Below the pieces are notes generated by a model. The model worked only from the letters and a program-made list of their open reading frames with translations. It was not told the DNA's origin and did not search any database. From Trifolium pratense (taxonomy: Eukaryota; Streptophyta; Magnoliopsida; Fabales; Fabaceae): DNA of 64,000 nt. Made by a program: the position numbers and the translations under genes. The stretch's first letter is position 1. The number at the start of each line of letters is the position of its first letter. Shown in pieces: positions 9,655 through 20,365 of the stretch. The stretch covers positions 9,538,266 to 9,602,265 of the forward strand of contig NC_060064.1 in the NCBI RefSeq assembly GCF_020283565.1. The letters are read 5' to 3'.

Positions 9655-10880
9655 TCAAACTTGATACTCAGGACTTAGTGGTTGTTTGTTTAGTACAATA
9701 ATTATATAAAATAAATAGCTGTTTCGGACGTTGTTGTAGGCTTGTTTTTGAAGAGGGTTTAGCTCCAAAAACTTCTGAGCATTCCACCAATACTTAGAGG
9801 AATAATTACATGGTTGAAGATTAGTGCTTTGTGCTTGGCAAGCATTGATGCCAAATGATCTATAGTGAGCTTCAAAGGGTGCATCATTCCAGTTAATTGG
9901 AACTCCATTAGAGCCCCATGGATTAGTCCATATTGTTGCATAAACCTTCATTGCTTGTGTTCGATAACTTCCTCCTTTATCTTTGCTATTCTTGAACACT
10001 CTTATAGGTGTGCCATCCACAAAAAATCTGAAACATTTCATATAACAAACTAATATTTAGATTTGCAAACTAAGATCTTCAATTATTTTCATATAAAAAA
10101 AGTACATACAATTATTAAGGATCTTCAATTTGATTTCAAAAGGTCATCTCAACTATTTTTGGAAAATTCATTATATCTAATAGTCTGATTGGTAGGGTTT
10201 TAAAGGCTAATATTTTAAAATATATTTGATATTTTAAAAATAAATAAAATCAGAGAACAATATGATGAATAATTGTATAATATTTCAATTGCAGTTAATT
10301 AATTTTAAAAAATATTTTATAGTGCCAATAATTTAAAAGAGAAAAGTAAGCCCTCTCCACCTTTCTAAAATATTTCAATCCAAACATACGTACCTAATAT
10401 TTTATACATATTTTTCAATCACAAAAATATGGTTTAATCTAACTTATTTAAAGGAGAATATTAAGTTAAAATGTCAAATTAATCACATGGGGTTTATAAA
10501 TTCTATTTAAGCCTAATATCATCCTAATGTGAAATTTTGAGTTTTTTCAAATCCTTACAAAAAAGATAAAAAATAATAATTCTACAGGAACAAAAAATAA
10601 TACAAGGCAAGAAAAAAAGAGAAGAATAATGAGAATATTGTTACATACACTATGTGTTTTTCATTCAAAAGAAGTGTGTAATCATGAAAATCTTGCCCAT
10701 TAATATAAATGTTTGTGTGCAATATAGGAGGTTGATTAAGATTGCCACCTAAAAATTCAAAGTCAATTTCATCTCGAGTAGGCCCGGTATCAGAAATCAA
10801 CTGCAACAAATAGAAATTGAGAAGCAATAATAAAATTATTTATGTTTAAAGTGTAAACTAATACTACGAATTAAAATAAA

Positions 10881-10951
<71 letters not shown>

Positions 10952-11508
10952 GTGCAAAAATAAAATCACAATAATATTGATATATAAGAAAAAGTACATA
11001 AAAGGTAGTGATCACGGCAGTTGAATCCTTTTTAGGCAACTTAATTCTCATGCTGAACCATCCGGAACCATAGCTTTGAACATATTGAAAACCAGAACCT
11101 AAGATTAAAACAATTGTTAGAAATTTTTTGTTAAATAATGTTATTGCTTAAAATCACTAGAAAAAGTTAAAATAACAACGTAAATTAGAGACAGAACAAT
11201 TATATTATTCATCAAATTTAGCGTCGCTAACACTCGAGCGAAGATATTTAGAAATTTTTTTCTTCAAGTGTTTGTCACTATTCTAACTTTTTTAATAGAT
11301 AAAATGTGTATGTATAATGAACTATGCATGTCATACCGGAGTTTTGATCCAACGTGAGTTGAACTTCCCGTCTTTGATTGAGAATTCGCATATTTTGTTG
11401 TCCCCAAAGAGAAATATAATTTTGCTCGAATGGACAATCAACACTTTTGACGTGTGATAGAACAAGAATGAAAAACAACAAAAGAAAAGCTTGACGAGAA
11501 AAATTCAT
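9655..11508 (-). CDS. XTH: Xyloglucan endotransglucosylase/hydrolase-like, copy A (frameshifted C-terminus)
   Basis: GH16 enzyme family that cuts and religates xyloglucan in the cell wall. Exons on the minus strand: 11508-11337, 11098-10998, 10800-10649, 10027-9655, all with GT-AG introns and consistent phases, giving 265 aa. Residues 1-23 form a hydrophobic signal peptide. The catalytic motif DEIDFEFLG spans residues 101-109, with nucleophile E102 and acid/base E106; [11 protein letters not shown] follows at 145-155. About 15 residues normally present between the TN-Y strand and the FH-Y strand are missing after G126-Q127. The usual N-glycosylation site just after the catalytic motif is absent. 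Unlike the other copies, a 2-bp AT insertion near 9705 shifts the frame after YLFY: the conserved YNYC cysteine is lost and the protein ends SPEYQV. Copy A also reads NQRREVQ where the others have DQRWEVQ. Family certain, activity doubtful. Confidence 0.88.
10884..10950. repeat. (TA)n microsatellite in intron 2 of XTH copy A
   Basis: About 33 TA units. The other five copies have only CATATATACACG at this site, so the expansion is specific to copy A. Confidence 0.95.
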
Positions 11509-11602
11509 AGTGTTTCTTTTTAAAAATAATATGTGAAATTGTTTAATTGAGTCTTATTACAAGACACGAATACGTGAAAAATTCATAGTGTTTCGTTTCT
11601 TT

Positions 11603-11612
11603 TTATATATAG
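11603..11612 (-). promoter_or_regulatory. TATA box, XTH copy A
   Basis: The minus strand reads CTATATATAAAAAG about 95 bp before the ATG, a good plant TATA spacing. A decoy ATG at 11586 followed by NFSRIRVL and a stop lies between this box and the true start. Confidence 0.6.
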
Positions 11613-12532
11613 AGAGGACACGATAAGACAGACACGACTGGACAAAAAATACGATAGAGACAAAAAATAGTATAAGAAGTTGGATAGAGATATTACATTA
11701 TCCGATGATGTGTTTGACGCAAACATGATAAGAAACATGTGTTATGTGTCATCAAATATTTGATTGAGAAAAAATATGATAAAAGATTTTACCGTGTCAC
11801 TATATCAAAAAAAATAAAAAAATTACCATGCCTCTTATCTTACCCACCAAATAAGTCCTAATGTTTGATAAGTCAGCATATGTAATATATTTTTATTATC
11901 AAGTAGTCTGGTCAACATATATAATATAATATTATAATAACTTAATATTGAAGTTTATCATGTGCCGCCTCTTTTAGTTAAAATTTCATCCTTGATAAAA
12001 GCTCGATTAAAACAAACAAAATATATGATTAGAAAATAATTTATATAATTAAGCACACACATATCGGTAATCTCATTATTATAGTACATTATTAGAACTA
12101 TATGCCCTTGCGTCAAAAAAAGAACTATATGCTCTTATAAAATTGCTAAAAAAATTTGAAACTAATTAATAAAATTAAAATATATATTAGAACTATACCA
12201 ACTAATAATCCCTTACCAAAAAAATACGAACTAATAATCCAGCTCAATATTATTATCCCAATTCCTAATAGGCTATAAAATATTACGGATATGTTTGGAT
12301 TTACTAATTTTTAAGTTTATGAAAAATATTTTATGCAAATAAATAATGTTTTATGTTAATTCGTAAATTCTCGCTGACGAAAATTGTATTTTAATAAATT
12401 GTACTTTCATAAACTATTTTGATAAACTTATGAATAATACATAAAAATTTATTTATGTGGATAAATATGTTTTCCAAATGCTCTACAATGATAAACTCCA
12501 TAATTAAATGTTATAATTGCTACTACCTCCGT

Positions 12533-12758
12533 CCCAAAATAATGGTCTTTTATGCATACCAATGCATAATTTGAATCATTAATATCTTTAGTTTTCTTTT
12601 ATGAAAAATTATAAAAATTTAATATTGCGAAAATATTCATTGAGACAAATCAAACAATATTATATTTGCTAATATTTGTCTTTATACATTAGTAAAAAAA
12701 TACGGTAAAAAATAAATATCAACAGTCAACAGGGACAATTCTTTTGGGACGGAGGGAA
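12533..12758. mobile_element. Stowaway-type MITE, unit A
   Basis: 226 bp with terminal inverted repeats of the CTACCTCCGTCCCAAAATAA type (right end TTTTGGGACGGAGGGAA) and flanking TA dinucleotides, the Tc1/mariner-Stowaway signature. Confidence 0.85.
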
Positions 12759-13551
12759 TATTTGCTATAACCAGTGACAACAACGGGTACCAACAATCCT
12801 CTTCATCTACCAATCCATCCCCTGTTGAAACTTGCAACAACAAAAGAGTATTCATTTTTGATATTAGACCATCTCTAATGGTGTAGTACTTATGATACTT
12901 ATTAGGTATTACCATTGGAGTACCACTCATTTGAGTACCTATTAGGTATCGCTTCTAGAATAAGAACTCTCTCTCTCTTCTTGAACCCACTTTATTTTTC
13001 ATTAAAATATTTTTTTCATGGGACCCATTTTATTTTATATATTCAATTTGAATTAATGGATATTTACACAAAAACATTTTTTTTGGTACATCACAAAAAC
13101 ACAATTTTTGAATAGGCGTACTCATCTTCATCTTCAAAATTAATTGTTTTTTTGGTACATCACAAAATTAATTGTTTTTAAAATTATGTAATGTTATTTT
13201 AAATTATATTTTAATTATGTAATTCTTAAAACTTGGCAATATTATTTTAAATTAAATTTTGAATTTTAATTATTTTTTCGAATTATAAAAATAAAATAGT
13301 ACATACTAATTTTGTAATTTTATCATTCAATCAATTTATATTATAAAATAGATAATTAAATAATAAGTTATTGTAATGATGTGGAGTTATTGATGAGACC
13401 TATTTTAGAACTTTTTAAGAAGTGTTAGGTTGGAAGGGTTGAGTACATATTAGGTACTATTATTAAAAAATAATAAATTAGTGACGTGTCCATGTGAGAC
13501 AAATTTAAGTACTCAAATTTGGAGTTCTCAATTAGATTTCAACTGTGAGAT

Positions 13552-14169
13552 TAGGGATGGCAATTGGACTCATACCCAATGGGTATCCGCAAAAAATACC
13601 CACAATGGATAGGGTAAAAACCCGCATTTTAGGTACGGGAACGAGTATGGGTAATTACTCGCAAAAATGAACGGGTATGAGTGCGGGTACGGGTACCTTA
13701 GTACCCACCCCGCCCCATACCCATATAGTTTATATTTATTTATTTTATTTATATTATTATATAATAATATATGTATATCAATTTTTAAAAAATACAATAT
13801 TAAACTATTACACATTTTTAATAAAAATATTTATTTATAATATAGCGCAAACACGATATGAGTATGTCAATAAGGATATGAACTTTATCACGAGATTAGT
13901 AATAATTTTGTTTATGATTTTCATGAGTCAACACTAAAATCTCTGAATTTTTATTAATTTTATTAAAATGATATGATATTTTATAATTGATCAATTTATT
14001 TTTAGCAAAAATGCGGGTAACGGGTACGAGTATGGGTACTTATACCCATAGGGTATGGACATGGGTACAAAGATTGTTACCCACGCGGATATGAGGATGC
14101 GTACGTGTATTTTTTCAAACTGCGGGTATGAGAATGGATACTATAGTACCCTGCCCATTGTCATCCCTA
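13552..14169. mobile_element. hAT-type MITE with 8-bp duplication, unit A
   Basis: Ends TAGGGATGGCAAT and ATTGTCATCCCTA form an inverted repeat with one mismatch. They are flanked by the 8-bp direct repeat TGTGAGAT (13544-13551 and 14170-14177), diagnostic of hAT. The interior has many GGGTA/TACCC motifs in both orientations near the ends and an AT-rich centre; there is no transposase. ORFs in both strands here are by-products of the repeats. Confidence 0.9.
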
Positions 14170-14309
14170 TGTGAGATGTTTAAAGCTTCATTAACTGCTA
14201 ATGCTTCCCTATGAGATTTGAAGTGAGCCAACAATTAATTTTAATGGTGCCTAAATTTATTTCATCTAAATTAATTCTAGAAGTCACACAAGTGTGCATT
14301 CAACTTTAA

Positions 14310-14339
14310 CTAGTATCCGGACCCGTGCCAAGCACGGGT
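14310..14339 (-). mobile_element. Helitron-like 3' terminus (end of unit A)
   Basis: The minus strand reads ACCCGTGC-TTG-GCACGGGT, a perfect 8-bp hairpin, then seven bases, then CTAG followed by T. A hairpin just before a CTRR end, inserted next to T, is the Helitron 3' signature. The body would extend to the right (minus-strand 5' direction) through A/T-rich sequence. I could not place a 5' TC end or any RepHel gene. Confidence 0.5.
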
Positions 14340-14658
14340 AAAATAAAAGTACAAAAATAACATTTTAATATTAAAATTTTCAAAATTCTCAAATAAAAAG
14401 AATATAAATATAGGATATCGTATTAATATATGAATATAAATATAAATCCGGGGTAAATCTCAATGTAAAAATATAGACTCGTGTGTAAATTTTTTTTTTT
14501 AAAAAAAAAACCCAAACAAACAAAAAAAAAGTTAAATTCGATAGTAAAATAAATATGAAACAAAAATCCTAAAAAAATTATCATAATATATCTTATATTA
14601 GTTAATTTTCACATCAATATCCTTCGAATAAAATAAATATAGAACCTAGTATATATTA

Positions 14659-15903
14659 GGTTTAATTAGTTTTTTGGTCCCTTAAAGATATTTTAGGTTT
14701 TATAATGGTCCCTTAAAGAAAAAAAGGTCTGAATTGGTCCCTTAAAGATATCTCCGTTTGCCAAATTGGTCCCTTCCGTCAGTTTTTTGAAAAAAACGTT
14801 AACTTTTGCACATGTGGCAAAAGGAAGAGATCCTCTACTTTTTCCAGGAACTGCATCCTACCTTTCAACTGTTTTGATCCGTCAGATTAATCCAACCACC
14901 AATATTTCGACACAGATCTCACCTTCTTCATCCCTTCTAGAAAATAGTGAGGCAGAGAACCAGAAAATAAAACACGCGCCACCATTCTTACAACACCAAA
15001 CCTTAATCACCTCTCACCTTTCTTCATCTCTACCATAAGACTTTACTTTTCAACAACAACCACCATTGTAACAACAAATCACGACCATCTTAAACCATTC
15101 ACTCACATAAAAAACCATCAAACAAAATCAAAATCAAAGAACATAAATCAGAACAAACAGAACAAGCAAGAAGAAGCAGAGGAAAGAGAAGAAGAAGAGG
15201 TTTCCGCCGCAACCACCCCTCCTCCGTCGCGAATCCGCCGTGCACCACCGCAAATAGAACGCAATCTCTCAACGCCAGATTTTCATCGCTGCTGTTGTTG
15301 GGGGGAGGGAAGATGAAATGGAAAAATAGAGAGGATGGAGAGCCAGAAAGAAAGCTGAGAGAAAGGCGTGAAATTTTTTGTCGTTGCAATTTTTTTTTTC
15401 CAAATCTCAGTTAATGGAATGATGTGCAAATTTGGGAATGATGTGTAAATTTGGGAATGGTGGATTTTGTTGTTGTTGATTTTTTTTGTTAATGAATTTT
15501 TGAGTTGTTTTGTGATTTTTTTGATTTTTTTTTCTTCTAGATTTTGTTGATGATGATTTTTCTGGATTTTTTATGAATTGAATGAAGATGGTGATGAAGT
15601 TGAAGAAGGAGAAGAGGGAATGAAGTGTTTGTGCTTCATTATTAGCTATCATAGATTTGCAAGATCTAAAGGTATAGATTTTAAGTAAAAGATCAAATGG
15701 TGATAATTAGAATTTTTAATGAGGTTTATGGTGCACCACTTTCAATGTTGGTCCACCTAATACATTTGTGGTTGATAAATTAACGGAATGGACCAAAATG
15801 ATTAACGGAGATGTCTTTAAGGGACCATTCTGGACTTTTTTTTCTTTAAGGGACCATTGTGAAACCTAAAATATCTTTAAGGGACCAAATAACTAATTAA
15901 GTC
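14659..15903. mobile_element. Non-autonomous Mutator-like element with long TIRs
   Basis: 1245 bp with terminal inverted repeats of about 100 bp; both ends carry TTTGGTCCCTTAAAGATA-type motifs repeated at short intervals. It is flanked by the 9-bp direct repeat TATATATTA (14650-14658 and 15904-15912). The equivalent site in the other units has one copy of that 9-mer and no insert, which proves insertion. A 9-bp duplication plus long TIRs indicate the Mutator superfamily. There is no transposase. The interior (about 15040-15660) is GC-richer and includes a segment also found inverted at 6001-6160, so it may be a captured gene fragment (Pack-MULE style). ORFs inside are short and not recognised. 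Confidence 0.88.
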
Positions 15904-16702
15904 TATATATTATAAATAAAAAATATGTCTTTGTATTAATATATGAACAAACATACGGTTCCTATAATAATATATTTTTTTGGTATTCGTTTATCAAAAA
16001 TATATACTTTTTGGTATTTACCATCTTGTTCTTAGGGGAAGAATTCTCTGATAATTAATAGTTCGACCGCCATGTGCATATATATCCCCAAATAATACAT
16101 GTGCAAAATTCTCACATAAATAAAAAAATAGATCATATATAAATAATAAAATAAAAGGAACACAGGCCACATAAAAATACAAAAAAATAGGTCTATGTAT
16201 TAATATATGAGTAAAAGTATAAAATCCCGTACAAATGTCTTAAAATAAAAGTATATAACCACGATAAAAAATATAGCAAATAAAATAGATAAAAAAAATA
16301 GGAAAATTAATTAAAAAAAATAGGAGAATGTCTTAAAATCCCGTATAAATGTCTTAAAATAATTGTACTATTTTCCTCCTTTTTTTTTTTTTTAACAATT
16401 CTCTTCCTCCTCTTTATTATTGGTCTTCTCTTTTTCTTTTTTTTTTTGGTACAAATTATTGGTCTTCTCTAAATAAATAAAAAATTAATACAGAAAATAA
16501 TCTTAACCTAATTAAATAAATTTAATCCACTCTAAGAAAAGAATATCATTGATCCCGTCAAGTTCTATCGCAACCAACTTGGCATTAATTCATTCCTTTC
16601 ATAGTCTTTCTATACATCTGCAAATAAAATATAATAAATGATTAAATCCAATATAAAACATTACTTTGGATATTTTTACGGTACAATAAATATAATAAAA
16701 TT

Positions 16703-19140
16703 TATAACACCCCAACTAAAATGTCTAGAATATTTAGTCGGAATATACATAATTGAATCCGAGTACATTAAATTACAGAATGGCTTCTAATTATAAAAAT
16801 TCACAGCGGAAGGAAACTAATGGAAACAACATATTAATACAAAAACAAGGAAGAAGACAATTCTTCTCATCGGGTAATCCAAGCTCAGTCTCGACCAACA
16901 GTTCCCACCTGGTCCTTGCTCTAGTAAACCTGACTATCTTAAAAAAAAACATAAATGGAGTGGGTTGAGACTACTAAGCCTCAGTGAGCTCCTACTACCC
17001 AACTACTGGTGACTACACCGGGTAATTGAAACTAATAGTTTCTATTCTTGTCTTAAACCTTAATGCATAATTTTGATAATTCATCAGTTGATCATTTATA
17101 ATTCATATTCATTAAAGAATAGCATAAACATACATAAAGGTGTAACAAACAATTATTATCTTGGCTCATTTTACATAGACAACATGAGGTGAGTTAGGCT
17201 CAGGAGGTCTATCTAGTCGGTCAAATTCCCTATCGGGATCACAACTTAACATTTTATTCGTAAATGTGGTACAAAGGCCACTGAAACATTTCATTCCGAA
17301 ATATGGCACAAGGCCCATAATCAATTCCATAAAATCAACTGATTTAATTCTAATAATCTTAACTTAATGGATTCCTAATAATGTACAGGAATCACCTAAT
17401 CACCTAATCATGAGTTGTTATCCTACCCGTGCATATCCCGATCCAAGGGAACTTAATCATTACTTAAATAACACTATGTTCTTGTATGATTTCACCTATG
17501 GCTCATGGTTCGTAATCATTGGGGAACTCATTGCTAACTAACTAATCAGCCCCTTTATTAAGTATTTTCAATAATTCATAGGTGTTTCGATCAAGATAAG
17601 ATTACATTTAAGAATTGCAAACATTATGTAAAATAATTTAATGACCAATTGGAACTTAAAAACGAGTGTTTGTTCAGTAATAAAAGTAGTAAGAATTCAT
17701 TCTCAAGTCAAACTCGGAAACATGACTCGTGAACGGATCCAGTCAGTTGTAAAATCAACACCTACAGTCCAATTCATCATTGACACAACTTACATGCTCT
17801 TAAACATAATTTTAACGCATTAATGAGCTTTGGGTTTAAGCATCATCACAAAATACCTAATCTAAAATTCACATAATAAGCAATGGGGAAGGGTTAGCTT
17901 ATTTATGTATAATTCATGCTCATCAATAAGGTTTGATGGACATTAGGAGTACAATGGGAATGCTAATACTCCAAAGTAATGTATCTATGACTTAAATACT
18001 AATGGCTCTACTTAATGGCCAATTAAATAATGTATTGCTAATACCTAAAGGAACCCACCTGAGTTTGATAGCGATTCCAAACCGTTTCTCATGCTTATAA
18101 TCATCCGTTTGTGCCGCTCAAAATGCAAATCCGTAGTCCATAAAACACCAAAAAACCAGATTTTCTGCACAAACTCTGCTATTGACTTCCAACTTCAAAA
18201 ATGTCTATCGACCTCATTGTTCGACGAACAATTATGCAACCGGTACCACAACGACCGTATTTGAGTTAGCTATCCATAGAAACAAACGGAATTTCAATCG
18301 GAATTACGGTTTATTAGATATGACTTGATTACTGAAGACAGGTCCAGACGAAAAATTGCAGAATTTACTTACCTTAAAGTGCCAATAACACCCAAGAGAC
18401 TTAAAAGCTAGCTATGAGCTCTTCCAACTCCTCCGACCCATTAATAGCTCTCTAATCCTTACTTCTGACCTTCTCTTGCAACAATACTACTCTTCCACCA
18501 AACCCACTGGTTTTGACAAGGGAAAACATGCATTCAAATCAATTTATTGAATTATTAAAGAAATTGGGGCTTAGGGTTGAGAGATTTGCGTGAGATTGGG
18601 ATGAAGGAGGTGAAAAATAGAAGACCTTACCTTGTTCCACTTGAGCTTAGGAACCTAAGAAGTGAATTGCATGGTAGATTTGGGATTAATTTGAGGTTGA
18701 GAAGAAAATGGGTTGAAGGCAATTGTTGTTGTTGTTGTTGTTGTTGCTGCTGCGTGGAGGGTAAGGAGAGTAGGGAGAGAGGTTGCTGATTTATTTTTAT
18801 TTTTTAGAAGTAATCATGCAAGATTGTGAATCAAATGAAGTGAGGATGAATTTCTTGATGCTCCATGGTGAGTCTCATGAGAAGAAGAGGAAGTGGGAAG
18901 AGTTTTACTGACTTTTTTTGTTTTCTCTCTTTCCAATTTCACTTAAACAGCCAAAAATCATTTTACACATTTGTCTCTCAGCTTGTCATAACTACTAATT
19001 GTACCCCTTTTTCTTAACACCAAACATACTTGTATTTTTCCTTAATAATTTCTTCTGATTCATCCAATAAACCTCATTCTTATTTCAATTTGGGGTTTCT
19101 AATTAATACTATTATTATTAATTAGAGTTGGGTCGTTACA
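16703..19140 (-). mobile_element. Solitary gypsy-type LTR (2.4 kb), no target duplication
   Basis: Read on the minus strand it starts TGTAACGACCCAACTC and ends GTTGGGGTGTTATA, the terminal style of large gypsy LTRs (compare TGTAACGACCC and GGTGTTACA of the element at 30974). No primer site, coding region or second LTR adjoins it. The flanks (AAATT left, AGCTA right) do not match, so it is not a simple solo LTR; it marks a recombination junction. The small plus-strand ORFs at 16753, 17641 and 18577 lie inside it and look fortuitous. Confidence 0.72.
18721..18753. repeat. (TTG)n trinucleotide repeat
   Basis: A short TTG tract ending in TGCTGC inside the solitary LTR. It produces a meaningless run of Cys codons in one frame. 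Confidence 0.8.
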
Positions 19141-20365
19141 AGCTATATGATGATGGACTTCAACTCTGGCAGCTCTAGAGTACTACTAGGATTCATTAAG
19201 CAGCTCTAAAGCATGACCGTCCTCGTGCATCTTAAATATTATCGTTAGAGAAATTTTTTGGGAGATAATATATAGAAAAGATAATGTATTATTTCTCTTC
19301 ATTTTTTTATATTAATTATGTTTGACTCTTAATGTGTTAAAAATATAATTTACTTAAAATTTTAATTTGCAATATAATATTCTTATATGTTATGATCTCA
19401 TTCTATTGTTTCTTTTGAAGGTATTAACTATGTATCTATTGTCAACATGAAACACTGTCGTTAAGAGCTTTAATATGTAGTACTAACTTTATGATTATTT
19501 TGTAATAGATAATTTTTAAGAGATTCATATTAAACATAATGTATTTTTTTTTAATGTGAGCCACATTTTTTAGATTTAATTTTTCCATTTATTTTACTTT
19601 AGTAGTTTTTTTTCTTTTTGTAATTAGCCTTCCTTTGTTGAATATGAATTATAATTATTATTACTAAACCTAATTAAATTCAAATATATGAAATTAACAT
19701 CCAAACTTATATATTGGCGACAAAAATATTCAAGTTTATATTATAATAAAAATAAACTAAATATTCAAGCAAATATTATTTTCCACCAAGTGAATATGTG
19801 AGAAGAGACTTAAAAAAAAAGAGAGAGAAGTAAGTAGAAAAGCTATATGCAGTAACTTAAATTGCATGGAAGGGAGTAAGCGTTTATGCTATTTTATACG
19901 TAATTTTCAAAAAACGAGATTATGTGATAAAAAAAAAACATGTATGTATGCATTCCTCCAACTCTTATTGAAAAAATAAAATAAAGGATACATCAAGAAT
20001 ATAAAACGCAGAGTGATATGTGACTATACAATTGCAACTCATATAAAGAAAGCTAAAATCTCATACGACTACACCATTAAAATAGAATATGATGCATCCC
20101 TTCAAACTTATAAGATATTATCAAAGGTCTATTACATTAAAATAATATAAACAAAACTACGATATAAATCAATAAAAAAATTTAATATTTTAAAAAAATT
20201 TATACATATGTAATATTAAATATAATCATATTTTAAATTATTATATATTTAATTATATATGATTATACTTAATTATTATCAACTATGTATGGTTTACCCC
20301 TAGTTAATATAGTAACGTATTATTTCTATTATGGGTATTATTTGTCTTCTTAAGTATAACCATAA
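19141..20365. other. AT-rich sequence upstream of the fibrillin-like gene
   Basis: No gene, LTR or MITE terminus is recognised. The sequence is not part of the tandem unit (no counterpart in A or C-F) and presumably travelled with the fibrillin block. Any promoter or first exon of that gene should be here, but I cannot identify one. Confidence 0.5.

Larger units (their letters stand above)
7941..14610. repeat. Tandem unit A (6.67 kb)
   Basis: First of six direct repeats, delimited by the anchor ACATCAATATCC. Order along the plus strand: AT-rich XTH downstream region (7941-9650, no gene seen), minus-strand XTH gene, its upstream region (11509-12532, AT-rich, no gene), Stowaway MITE, AT-rich spacer with a CT tract (12759-13551), hAT MITE, Helitron-like end, A-rich spacer. 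A is the most divergent unit, with an expanded TA tract in XTH intron 2 and a shorter CT tract. Confidence 0.9.

Noticed and set aside
9865..10053. Plus-strand 62-aa ORF repeated in all units
   Set aside because: It is the antisense shadow of XTH exon 4.
10884..10950. TA repeat as a possible replication origin or CRISPR-like array
   Set aside because: It is a simple dinucleotide microsatellite; there are no spacer-repeat arrays anywhere in this plant DNA.
12866..13550. A further MITE beginning GACCATCTCTAATGG and ending before the hAT duplication
   Set aside because: The ends show only weak inverted similarity, and I could not define a target duplication.
13570..13937. Overlapping ORFs of 81-95 aa on both strands in each unit
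   Set aside because: They lie inside the hAT MITE and translate its GGGTA/TACCC inverted motifs.
15407..15652. Minus-strand 81-aa Lys/Asn/Gln-rich ORF in the Mutator-like element
   Set aside because: Low-complexity translation of a T-rich tract; no recognisable domain.
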